From positions 3,410,001 to 3,474,000 of the forward strand of contig CM066302.1 in NCBI GenBank assembly GCA_033807695.1: a DNA stretch of 64,000 nucleotides, given 5' to 3'. The notes beneath the pieces are model-generated. The model was not told the DNA's origin. It was given only the letters and a program-made list of their open reading frames with translations, and did not search any database. Positions 33,542-44,127 of the stretch are shown piece after piece. Each line of letters opens with the position of its first letter. Position 1 is the stretch's first letter. Source of the stretch: Daedaleopsis sinensis. Taxonomy: Eukaryota > Basidiomycota > Agaricomycetes > Polyporales > Polyporaceae. The position numbers and the translations under genes were made by a program.

Positions 33542-34914
33542 CGGTAGAATGTGCCAGTTTCGGACCACGGGGATGATGATTGATGATGATGGCGATGATA
33601 CTCCAATCGCAGCGGATTGTGCTCCGAGTCTCCCCCGCCCTCTGCTGCGTTGCAGGTTCGAGGTTTGCTGACAGTCGCGGCTGCGTCCCTTATAGGGGCG
33701 CAAGGCGGCAAGGACTAAGCTTTCAATCACGCTGTTGACTGGTGATGCCAGATACTGATAGTCCTCATGAAGCCCAGTGACCAGTGCTAGGATACGCCTG
33801 TATGCGGAAGACCTGCGATCCCTGGGAGGTGAGCATCTAGGGTACACTTCTTTAGATCTCGTCTACCATGCCCTAACGGTATCAATTGCAGAGCTATTTT
33901 CGACCCCGACACTGGAGGTTACCTGCGTATTTGTTCAGGGATCAGGGATCTCCCAGCCATAAGCCCCAGCCAGTGGATCCTCGTAGGGTGTCTCCGCTGG
34001 GTGCGAGGATTCTGACTCCCCGTACGATGCTCTGTTCATACCCTCAACGTTTGAGTTTAGCGCGTCAAAGGTGGGGACATCATCGCATATATGACATCCA
34101 CTCACTGCCGTGCCAATTCCCAGTCCGGAGCTGAGACACAATGTCGAGTTGCTACGGGATCACGCCTCTACGCCGAGCTCCTTCGACACCAAGCTCTACG
34201 CAGTACTCCATACCATACATACTGCATGGTACGTTTGTGATCGCCTCCTCGAAAACTCTTGACGGAATTTCATCTGTCTTCAACCAGGGCGCTATCGAGT
34301 TCGTATTCGAAAATCAACTCTAAGGTCGGGGCTACTGCCGAATCCAGGCTCCAGGTTCAGTTGTGTATACAGTAGGACTTTCGTAATGTGCTTGTGGGTT
34401 GCGCTACTGATTATATCTAGACAATGTATGTCCGGATGTCACTGCAGCCTGCTTAAGGCTCTGCCAGTGGCACTTCCAGGCACTTCCGCCTGAAAGAAGC
34501 GACCGAGAAGCTGAGGATGCTGTGCGGAGGATCCGAGGTATTCGGATAACGATAACTCACCGCCCGTGAATGTTTGCACCTTCTAAAACGAACACAGTTA
34601 CAGAGGCCTAATTGACATGCACAAAAGCTTCAGTACTCAGTACTCAATAACCATGGATTTCATCGAGCAGCAACAGATGACTCGCGAAGGACTCCAGACT
34701 GTTCATTGAAAATTCAGAACTGTTCAATGACAAGCGCAACGCTATGCACGTGCAGCGCCACGTTCAGGTATATTACTTCTCGATATCCATGTGGTTCAAC
34801 CGCGCGTCCTTTGTGGCACTTTCATTCATGGGTGGCACTGCCATTGGCATGAGGTTCCTCATTTATAGGAGCATCCCAAAACTCCTCCTCTGCAATCTCA
34901 CTTCAAGTCTACCC
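33542..34914. other. Intergenic, 1.37 kb
   Basis: Holds a small gat/gatg-rich simple repeat at about 33570-33600 just after the TCD stop, and otherwise nothing recognisable. An atttatagg box at 34861 may serve the next gene. Confidence 0.5.
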
Positions 34915-35850
34915 ATGCTCGGACGTGTCGTCGTCGCATCCTTGTGCTTGTCCGCCGCAGCGCACGCGGCAATCCTACCAGTTGCTTCGCACGATATATC
35001 TCTTTCCATAGGAGGCAGTCTATTGCCATGGAATGTGCCGCCCTTGGTCCAAGTGAGCAATCACCTCCGTCACATATGGGACACACGCTCATACACTACA
35101 AATCAGGATGTCCATAACGCGGCCATAGTCGAACATCGGCTGTACCCCATGGATGCAGGAACGCATCCCGCTCTCGAGGCCCGGAAGGTCACCTCTCGAT
35201 CGTTTGCGAGGGTGCCATTAGTAACCACACCGAAGCTCTTTCCGACCCTCCCTCCTGCTGGTCCGACACTCACCAGATTGACAACCCCTGCCTTCGCTGC
35301 TTCGACGTCCATACGCCCAGCCACTGTGCCTGGCACGACGACGAACGGGGTCCCTCTGCCATACGCTCTACCATCCGGAGCCGGTACCGCCGCGCCCGCG
35401 TTTCCGTCGCTCACGCCGTTCACTTCCGCTTCTCCGAACCCAAGCAGCGGCGCAGGGCGCTCTGCCGGAGCAGGGTCCGGCACGGGGAAGGACAACTCGT
35501 CACCGTCCGTCGTGCGCACGCTCATCATCGTCATTGTCGTCCTCGTCGTGCTCCTCGCGATCGCCGTCGGGGTCGCGGTCTTCCTCGCGATCAAGCTGCG
35601 GAGGATGAAAGCGCCGGTAGTAGTCCGCGCGGACACTGCCAGCGTGGAGCGGGGCTCGGAGGAGCCAGAGGAGAAGGCATTGTACCAGTCGAAGTCTGCG
35701 TTGTACCAGCCGCAATACGTGCACGAGAGCGATCAGGCTCCCCTGGTTGCTCCGGGGGCGTACCCTGGTAATGACGAATACGACTCGCGGCGTTCGTCTG
35801 TCTCGTCCAACTCCTCTCAGAGGCATGTTCATGCTCCTCATCGCGATTAG
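34915..35850 (+). CDS. Signal-peptide, single-pass membrane protein of unknown role
   Basis: The ATG at 34915 starts a signal peptide (MLGRVVVASLCLSAAAHA). A 54 nt in-frame segment, 35053-35106, has perfect intron borders (GTGAGC...ATCAG) and is probably spliced, giving 293 residues. The extracellular part (about 19-180) is Pro/Thr/Ser/Gly-rich, suitable for O-glycosylation. A transmembrane helix lies at about 184-209, followed by a basic stop (KLRRMK). The cytosolic tail of about 80 residues has repeated YQ motifs (ALYQSKSALYQPQYVHE) and a Ser-rich end. The layout resembles fungal wall-stress sensors or mucin-like proteins, but no WSC or cysteine domain is present, so a sensor role is speculation. 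Confidence 0.7.
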   Translation: MLGRVVVASLCLSAAAHAAILPVASHDISLSIGGSLLPWNVPPLVQVSNHLRHIWDTRSYTTNQDVHNAAIVEHRLYPMDAGTHPALEARKVTSRSFARVPLVTTPKLFPTLPPAGPTLTRLTTPAFAASTSIRPATVPGTTTNGVPLPYALPSGAGTAAPAFPSLTPFTSASPNPSSGAGRSAGAGSGTGKDNSSPSVVRTLIIVIVVLVVLLAIAVGVAVFLAIKLRRMKAPVVVRADTASVERGSEEPEEKALYQSKSALYQPQYVHESDQAPLVAPGAYPGNDEYDSRRSSVSSNSSQRHVHAPHRD

Positions 35851-36455
35851 TTGTAATAAACCTGGCCCAGAGTTTGCTCGGACATACGTATGAGCTGTTC
35901 TTCCTGTAGATCATTATGCACTATCTTAAGTTCTCAAAAAGCCGTATTGAAAGTATGTGCCGCTCTGTGAGAGTCAAGATGCATGCAATATGGTGTTATT
36001 GAAAAGTACTCCGCAAGGGAGGTAGGCTGCCTACAATCGTCCCTTCGACGTAGCGAGAATGACGGAGGAGCTTCCCAAAAGGTTTTGCGCCGGGCGAATG
36101 CCCTGCGCTACATTAAGCGCCCATAACGTTATATGCCGCGAAAAACCGATTTTGGAGGATTCAGAGGGAGGTTATAGGCAAAAAACCGAATTTCACCCCC
36201 AGAGGTCACCACCGAAAAGCACCAAATTGGGACCCAAACGGATGTGAGCTATATAGGGATATTCAGGGGTCCTCTGACTTCTCACTCTAGACTCTAGTCT
36301 GTTCAGGCTCTCGTTCCGCCACCCTCACCTTCGCCGTGCTCGCAAGCTGACATTGCACGCCAGTGGGACCTGCCAACGACCTTCAACAACACTAATCCAG
36401 CCTTTGCTTGCCCGGCTACATAGCACGTCGACCGCACGCTTGACTGCTGACCACT
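35851..36455. other. Intergenic, 605 bp
   Basis: Around 36140-36200 two similar tracts occur (aaaaaccgattttgg and aaaaaaccgaatttc), possibly an old transposon end. Otherwise this is the VPS26 promoter region. Confidence 0.4.
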
Positions 36456-37804
36456 ATGGCCGCATACTTCTTCGCGTCTCCTGTCGACGTCGACGTACGG
36501 TTGGAGGGCGAGGATGATAGGAAGAAGGTGGAGGTTAAGGCGGACAAGGAGAAGATGATTTCCTGCCCTGTGTACTATGACGGCGAGTCCATATCTGGTC
36601 AGGTACGTCCATGTTGCATGCCCTGTATGCGCTTCCCTACCGAGCCCTGCCGGCCGCATGTCTCACGCGGAGTGCAGGTGACTGTACGCGTACGAGACGG
36701 GAAGAAGTTGGCGCATGAAGGTATCAAGGTCGAGTTCGTAGGCAGCATAGGTGCGTCTGCGATCTGGATTGTGCGACCTGTTGTATTGACTATGTTGCAG
36801 AACTCTTCTATGATCGCGGACACCACCATGAGTTCCTGTCACTATCTCAGGAATTAGCTGCGCCTGGGGAGATGCGGCAAGCGCAAACGTTTGACTTTCT
36901 CTTCAAGAACGTGGAGAAGCAGTTCGAGAGTTACCAGGGTATCAACGTCAAGCTACGGTGCGTCTCTCCCTGTAGCTCTAGCGGCGGCGATACTTACAGA
37001 ATCCCTCTCAACCACAGGTACTTCATCAAAGTGACCATTTCACGGAGAATAGCGGATGTAACGAAGGAGCAGGATCTATGGGTACACTCGTTCCGGATGC
37101 CTCCCGAGAGCAACAACTCCATCAAGATGGAGGTTGGGATCGAGGACTGTCTCCATATTGAGTTCGAATACAACAAATCCAAGTACGTGCAATTTCTTCA
37201 CCCCTCTCGGTTGAATGGTATTCAGGAATCCGCATTTCTCCCACTTGCTTGACCTGCGCTCAGGTACCACCTGAAGGACGTCATAGTTGGCAAGATCTAC
37301 TTCCTGCTCGTCCGAATCAAGATCAAGCATATGGAGCTCTCTATCATCCGCCGTGAGACGACAGGTTCGCCGCCCAACCAGTACAACGAGAGCGAGACCA
37401 TCACCAAATTCGAGATCATGGACGGTGCTCCCATCCGAGGTATGTCCTTGTCTCCCCTCGCCCAATGTATGCATAAGTCCTGAATGTGCACCTCACGCAT
37501 GGTATATCTTTATCTGTAGGCGAGACCATCCCAATACGACTGTTCCTAGGTGGCTTCGACTTAACGCCGACGTTCCGCGACGTGAACAAGAAGTTCAGCA
37601 CGCGATATTATCTCAACCTTGTGCTCATCGACGAAGAGAACCGACGGTACTTCAAGCAGCAGGTGCGCGCGTCCCCTTCCTGCTACCGCAGAACGAATCA
37701 CTGACGTCATACTCCGGTCTGCAGGAGATCACTATCTTCCGTATACCAGAAGTGAGTACGAGCTCGGTCGTCGTGATCCTCACTGACACGGCCTGCAGAA
37801 CTAG
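36456..37804 (+). CDS. VPS26: Retromer subunit VPS26
   Basis: Eight exons: 36456-36602, 36678-36750, 36801-36957, 37018-37182, 37264-37439, 37520-37662, 37725-37751, 37799-37804; 297 residues, typical for the family. An arrestin-like protein that, with VPS35 and VPS29, retrieves cargo from endosomes to the Golgi. Diagnostic stretches are visible: VYYDGESISGQVTVRVRDGK, HEGIKVEFVGSIELFYDRG, YFIKVTISRR, DCLHIEFEYNKSKYHLKDVI, VGKIYFLLVRIKIKHMELSI, GETIPIRLFLGGFDLTPT, YYLNLVLIDEENRRYFKQQE and ITIFRIPE. The last exon encodes only one Asn codon plus the stop. Introns are 48-81 nt with no insertions. Confidence 0.96.
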
Positions 37805-38482
37805 TCCTGTACTATAATTCGATTGTTTATTCCTTGGATCTATGGTATCTTCCATGCTATAACGTCTACCCCCTGCGTGCCCCGAGCCCGCCAGTCGCGT
37901 CCAGTGTTCCCACGGGGGCGACTGAACTGCCTCAACACCGTGACAGCGCCCAGCGGCCCGCCTTCGTCCTCGTGTCATAGCATCATTTCTCCGACGTTCG
38001 AGGTCAGTCGGTCTTGTGCTGGAGTCGAGGTGAAGAGGCGGCGAACGCGTGTTTAATATGTCGCTTTGCAGACGCCCGCGCGCACAAGGTATATGGGCGT
38101 CTGCAAAGCGTCCCCCGGCGTCTGCAAAGCGTCCCCGGGCGTCTGCAAAGCTATATCTGATGATCACACCGCCCGACGCTTTGCCATCTACGCTAAACCT
38201 CTGGTACGCTTTGCCGGCAGTCCCAAAAAGGAAACCGACGCCTTCGAAGTCTCAACGGCACGGGTCGTTAGTGCAAGAGGACGCTTTGCAGACGCGGTGA
38301 GCAGCGTGTTCTTTGTCCGACGACCAGATAAAATGCCCTCAAAGCTGTCGAGAGTTGGTCGTTCGTGGCCCCGAACACGAATTCTCCCCCTCCTCGCAAA
38401 CCCCTCCCCAGCGACACCCCACACACCCTACACACCCCCGTAACATTCTACCACCTCACTCTCACCCCTGCAAGCCTATACG
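37805..38482. other. Intergenic with a repeat cluster, 678 bp
   Basis: Contains the tandem/inverted repeat at 38063-38295 and the upstream region of the Cys/His-rich gene. No coding signal was seen. Confidence 0.55.
38063..38295. repeat. Tandem and inverted GCGTCTGCAAAGC repeat
   Basis: The unit ggcgtctgcaaagcgtcccc is repeated with a 21 bp period at 38096-38115 and 38117-38136, with a partial third copy at 38138-38151. Its reverse complement lies at 38063-38077 (a perfect 15 bp arm facing 38095-38109) and again at 38278-38295. Two further cgctttgcc half-units lie near 38175 and 38203. The layout suggests a small non-autonomous DNA element with subterminal repeats, or a protein-binding array. 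Confidence 0.75.
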
Positions 38483-39634
38483 ATGGCCTCTTTCACCCCT
38501 CTCACCTCCGAGTTCTCTTATATGCCTTCAAGGTGAGCCAAAGCTACTTCATCTCCCGTGTCAAAGCTAACTCGCTTATAGTTTCGTCGAGACTACTGAC
38601 GCTCTCACCAACTGGTTCGACTTCGATGCATTCTACAACGATACCTTGCAAGCCGATGTGTCGTATGACATCCAACCCTTCCCGATGATCGACGAGTCCG
38701 CCGTCGAGCTGTTCCCCAACTCTTTATCCTACCCGATCACTATCGGCCACCCTACCGTCTCGCAGATGCCCCAGGCTGAGGAGCCTCATTACGTCTCACC
38801 TTCGATGTTCCTCCATCCCTTGGACGAGTGGTTCGCTTCTCAGATCGACGACCACTCAGCCGGGAACTCGGGCTCGGACAGGCTTTCGAGCTCCTCCGCT
38901 GTGTCTCACACCGACGACTCCTCGTCTTGCGATGAGCACCACGAGCACTCGCCTGTCGTCTCTCACGTTGGGTTAGTGCTATCTTGTTCCTTCACTCTGA
39001 AATCTCGGTGTTTACTTTCTGCCCACTCAGCGCCGCGACATCCTCCCCTTCGCGCTCTCTCAAGCGCCGTGCAGACGACTCCGACTACGAAGACGACGCC
39101 TCGTCCTCCTGCTCGGAGTACACTCCCCATCGTCCTGCCAAACGCCCCTCTACTTCTACCCGGAAGATCCCCAAGGGCCCGCTGCCCGCCGACCTCCAGC
39201 CCATCAAGGTGCAGTCGTCGACGCTCCCGCGCTGCCCCATGCCCGGGTGCGGCGTCCCGCTCGAGGACAAGGACTCGGCCTGGCGCGGCCACTTCAAGAA
39301 GGTCCACCATGACGAGCTCTGCCTCACCGCTGGGTGCCGCGGCCAGAGCGGCGCGTGCAAGGCGCGCTGTCCGTTCCCGATCCCCGGGTGCAAGTCGTGC
39401 GCGAGCGGGCCCCACGAGCACGAGCACGAGCACGCGCACGGCAAGAAGGCCGCGGGGGGCGCGATGACGATCGAGAGCGTCGGGCGGCACCTGCTGAACA
39501 TTCACATCAAGGTAGCGTTCCGCTGCCCGCTGTGCGGGCTGCAGAACCAGTGGCGCGAGTCGGCGTGCGTGCGCCATATCCGGCGGTGCGCGGAGAAGCG
39601 CGCGAAGGAGGGGAAGAAGCGGGCCGCTCTTTAG
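38483..39634 (+). CDS. Cys/His-rich (C2H2-like) nuclear-type protein
   Basis: Exons 38483-38532, 38582-38971 and 39031-39634; 347 residues. The N-terminal half is acidic and Ser-rich with hydrophobic-acidic patches (TNWFDFDAFYND), like an activation domain. A basic KRRADD/RPAKRP segment follows, a candidate nuclear localisation signal. The C-terminal ~160 residues carry finger-like motifs: CPMPGCGVPL...WRGHFKKVHH, CLTAGC...CKARCPFPIPGCKSC, then a HEHEHEHAH run. The last motif is FRCPLCGLQNQWRESACVRH with a following HIRRC. These resemble successive C2H2-type fingers, so a transcription factor is likely (inference). No family member is recognised by name. Confidence 0.72.
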
Positions 39635-39847
39635 ACCGCGAGCCGAGTTTAGGTGTATGTACATGATATTTATCTTCGTTCGCAGAGTCGATACCCTTGC
39701 AGAGTACTTATTCGTTCCATCATAAGCCGATGTATTATTACAGTGACGTTGAACTTGAACGCGTGATGCGTCTTCTGCGACTATTCTACACATTGAGTGT
39801 CTTCGAGAACCCGTACACATACACAACATGTGCACACCGCCGTCAAC

Positions 39848-42800
39848 TCACTTCGCCTTCGCCTTGCACTCCACCTTATGCGTGGGCCAATCCTCCTTCT
39901 GGCACTTCTACGAGCAATACACGACCGACCGGCAGCGCGTGCACCGCTTGAGATCGTACATCGCCTGTTCGCACACCTTGCACACCGGGACAGGCGTCTG
40001 CGGGTTCTCCTTCGGCTGCTCCTGCTTGTCCACAAGCATTGTCCGCCTGACGAGCTTATGGAACAGCGGCTCCAAGTACCACACCGGGAACAGCGGGGAC
40101 AGCGCGATGCGCGTGGCGTGCGGCGCGAGCGGCCGCCATGCCGCGACGCGCAACATGCCTTCCACGTCCTGCCCGCGCCCGCAGCTGCAGAGCGGGTCGC
40201 CTTTGTGCATGGCGACCTCGAGCGGGACGCGCCCCGTGGCCGCGTACTCGCAGTTGGGCCCGTGCGACCAGGTGCGGCAGCGTTCGGCCGCGGCGGGCAG
40301 GAGCTTCTTCCACATGTGCAGCTCCGCGGTAGACATCGGGACGCTCGCGATCTGGCCGGTGATGGTGCTCTGGACAGCGGCGTGCGTTAGAGGGGCGGCG
40401 ACGGTGACCACGTAGGCGTTGGCCACGACGGTGTGTGCGTAGAGGTCGTAGTGGAGATCGCTGAAGAAGAGGAAGGTGTCCGTGCGGGGCACCCCGGTGT
40501 CGTCCCTGGACCAGTCGCAGAGCGCCATGACGCGGAAGGGTTTGCCCTCAGCCGTGAGCCGTCCCTTGGTCGTGAACGGACGGTAGAGCACGCAGAAGAG
40601 ATGGCGCTTGGGCAGTGCCCAGGTGCGGAAGTCTTCCTTGCGCATGGCATCTACGGCAGAGTCCATAATGGAGTGCTGGGCGGAGATATGGTCGTCTAGC
40701 CAGTCGTTGAGCCGGAGGCCGTCTTCGTTGACGACAGGCATCCGGTCGAGGTTGACGCGATGGACGCTCCAAGGGTAGTGAGTCAGACCGTCGCTTGACG
40801 ATATGGTCGCGATCGGGTCTATCTTGTATCCGCCCAGCTGAAAAGCTATCGTTGCAATAGGGACAAAAACCTGCTGCGCTTGAGCATTCATGTCATTCAC
40901 ACTATATGCATCCCTGACTCACCTCCACATAAAGATCACTGATATCAAATTCTGGGGGGACGCGAACCTTGCAATCCGACCCTATGATAGGGACCGGAAA
41001 CACGATATCTTGCTCTTGCTCGCCGATGCGTGCTCGCACCGCGCACGGAGACACTTGAGAAATATCCAGGACGCACCCTTGGGGAGTCAGATAGAGCTCT
41101 CTAGCACGAGGATTCTGGACTTCAAGCCTCGCGACCACACCAGACGTCCGAGTCCGCTTTTCTCCGTCATTGTCGCCTGAATCCTCCAACTCAAGCTTCA
41201 CATAGGTCTGCTCTCCAATCGGTAAGGAGGACCCTGGCGTCGAGCTCGAAGGCGATCTTCGGTTCAACCACGAACAAGGCCAATGCGCGTGCGAGGATGG
41301 TTCTGGAGCGACTAGCACGCGGTCCCTGTTCTCGAAGGGCTCCTCGAACATGCGCACCTGGATCGGTTTCTCGTTGTTTCGTAGAGCCTGTGGTGGGGCC
41401 ATGAAGAAGAGGGATATGGTGATCTTCGAGTCGGGTTTAGGAAGAGATTCTGTGAACGCCCTAGTACACACTACGAAGGATACGATGAGGTCGGAGGTTC
41501 CTCGAACCCCTTCTGGATCTTCGTCGAGCTGGATGCGTGGACTGGCCTCCGTACCGACGTCGGTAGCACGGCCAAACCCTGCATTGAGACCTTGAATATA
41601 ACCGGTCAGATCGATGCCATCTATGAAAACGCCCAAGGGCGGAGCGCCCCAGCTTTGGCCATAAGTCGTGAAACCATTCCAGTGATTAGTAGCATGGGGG
41701 AGAACGAGAGTGACGCGAACGAGAGATGGGATGGTGTCCCATGCTGACAGTCGACCGGACGTAGGTTTCGGGGGGTCGGCAATTGCTCCAATATCGCCGA
41801 CGCCTAGACGGTAAAGCTCTGTGAACAGTTCGACATGACTGAGGAAGTCAAGTCTGTTCACGGCCATGATGCGGTTGATGAATTTGCACAGCACGGCATC
41901 CCACTCCTCCTCCGACTCGCAGAACCTGTCCCTTGCGCATTTGAGGAGCCTGACGAACGACTCCCGCGTATTCATGCAGATATCGGGTTGCTCGCGTTCT
42001 TTCCGATACCAATCCCCACCGGGGGAGAAGAATTCCATCCAACCCATGTCTCCGAAGAGTCGGAAGTAGGCCTCCTCCAGGCGTGCTGCAAACAAGTCCG
42101 GGTCCTGGAACTTCAACTTTATGGCCGGATGTTTGCGGGCTATGCGATCTCCAGAGCACGGTCGCTTCCAGGAGAGCATCTCGTGGCGACGTGTTCGAGT
42201 GAACTCCCCGTCTTGATATACCTCGTCGGTGTTGAAGCGAGATGTGAAGCCGGAGAGGTAGTCGACAGGGCAGAGGTCGAACCACAGGGATATGTCGGAT
42301 GTGAAAGATTCGAATTTGTAGCCCGGGAGCTTGGTCTGCTCATCGTTCTTCCACGCCACTAGAGACTCAGTATAGAGCACACTATCGCAGCTCGAAGTGA
42401 CAGAAAGGAGCGGGACCGTCGCAGAGAGGATATTGAACATTCCGACGGTGTCCCAGAGAGTGGAGGTATCAATGACGTCAAAGGTAGTCGGCGCACCGCA
42501 GTCTGTGTACTCTTCTGAGCTGAGCACCATTCGACGCATACTCCACGGGGCCACGAACATATTGGACTCTACCTCTCCCGTACACCGAGGGTACTCGAGC
42601 GCCCTAGCCACTACGAGAGGATCGCCAAGAAGAAACCTAACGATCACAAGGCCGTGTCGCGCTACCGCATCGTGTACGGAGACGCACCAGCTGCTGAACT
42701 CCGCACGGGCAGCTTCGACCAGATCTGAGATTGTGACGGAGTCAGGGTGACCGTCCCCAAATACGGGTGCGAGATGGAATGGGGCCATAGGATCGAGGCA

Positions 42801-43647
42801 AGGATGGAGAGTCGTTGCCGGTCCGTGCCTGGAGTAGTAGAAGGTGGGGTTGTAGTGAGTAGCTTCGGCTACATCCTGCTGATCCACAAAAGTAGTGCCA
42901 GTATCGCAGAACAGGTCGTAGGCTTGATCGTATATCGTCCACGCTGCCTCGCACATAGGTCCAGAAGAGCGGGCGGAGGAGTGCCTGTAGCGTATCTTGT
43001 TTCGTAAGACTGCTTTCTTCCTCTCTTCGGCGGTTTTCCCAAGAGCGTCGGGCGGCGGCCTGGACTTCTCTGTGTCTGCGTATAGAGATAGTAGCCGACG
43101 CACTTCGGTGAAGGTATGTTCTGACCCGAAGCGGATCATGGCGCCGTAGATCGTTCCGTTCCAATCTTGCATTGTGGACACCGAGTCTATCAGCTTGCGA
43201 CAATGAGAGGCTAACAAAGCCAAGGAGTCCTCGTCCAGGCGGGTGTGAAAGAAGATATTCCAGAGCTTTCTAAGTGGCACACTGTCCATAACCATCGTGA
43301 GGAGGAGAGTGGCTCTCGCTATATCGCATATGAGTAGCGGTTTGAAGATCATCCTGGTTAACTCAGCGCACCTAGGTTTCCCGGGTCGACATCGGAGCAA
43401 GTAAAGTCCAACTTCCGTTGCGCTTGAAGACAGGTGTTCAGTATGTTCTAAGGGTGGGGATATAAGGCTACTCACACTCAACAAGCTCGCAGTGCAGTGT
43501 GAGCAGAATGTTCGTGCAATCGGTACTATTGAGCACAAGGATATTGGCAGGTGCTTCGGGAGGCAAATCTCGTGTAAGGCAGGTCGCTGACGTGCTGCCT
43601 ATTGGCTCATAGTAGTAGTCTGCTGGCCAGAGAAGGGGAACGGTCAT
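39848..43647 (-). CDS. DUF4470-MYND protein with in-frame TAG in the finger
   Basis: Exons 43647-43476, 43422-43372, 43318-40923 and 40870 onward; 1193 residues to the TAG at 39910-39908. DUF4470 is clear at the N-terminus (YYYEPIGSTSATCLTRDLPP, QRKLDFTCSDVDPGNLAR, LWNIFFH), as in a large fungal family. A long middle of unknown fold follows. The C-terminus holds a MYND finger: CKVCEQAMYDLKRCTRCRSV then VVYCS, TAG, KCQKEDWPTHKVECKAKAK and a TGA at 39850-39848. The codon between the fifth and sixth zinc ligands is therefore a stop, while the rest of the finger continues perfectly in frame. The copy is either a recent nonsense allele, a readthrough case, or holds a base error. MYND fingers mediate protein-protein contact; the protein's role is unknown. 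Confidence 0.82.
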
Positions 43648-44127
43648 GGTGAACGGGTGGTGATTATGCTAAGAGAGATGGGAGATCGTTTGAAGACCAG
43701 TACTTATAGGTCGGCGCTATGAACAATAGCTGACCCGATTTAGCTGCAGTGCTTGCGTAACTCTATGTTGTCGAGTACGGCGTCTGTGTGGCTTCAGCAA
43801 AGACTCCTTTGTCTTACACCAGTTGTGCAAGGGCAAAGCCGTTGTGCAGGTGAACATCTACCTTGATCTGACAATGATCATGACGGTAAAAGGCTGAGTC
43901 GTGACTTGGTCGGCCGGACTCAGAAAAGAGGACGCCTTGCCAACACGCAGTCCAAATCACCAAGCTTATGCCCAGGTTCGATTCCCCTTGTACACGTTTA
44001 TCAGAATGCAAACAAACCATTTGCTTTGTAGCCTGTATAAAGGACATGAATGATGAGATTCTGTACTACAACCAACAAGTTGTCGTCCCTTGCAAGCAAG
44101 CCCCTTGGACTCAAATCGACCTTGTGA
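43648..44127. other. Intergenic, 480 bp
   Basis: Carries the DUF4470-MYND promoter and the 3' flank of the aldo-keto reductase. A aggttcgattcccct string near 43975 resembles a tRNA B box, but no tRNA can be folded around it. Confidence 0.55.
43703..43708 (-). promoter_or_regulatory. TATA-like box of the DUF4470-MYND gene
   Basis: The minus strand reads TATAAG, 56 bp upstream of the ATG at 43647. Confidence 0.4.

Noticed and set aside
38096..38151. Possible CRISPR-like array
   Set aside because: Units are contiguous 21 bp repeats without unique spacers, in a eukaryotic genome.
43965..43995. tRNA B-box-like string aggttcgattcccct
   Set aside because: The T stem does not pair and no acceptor or anticodon arm can be placed around it.
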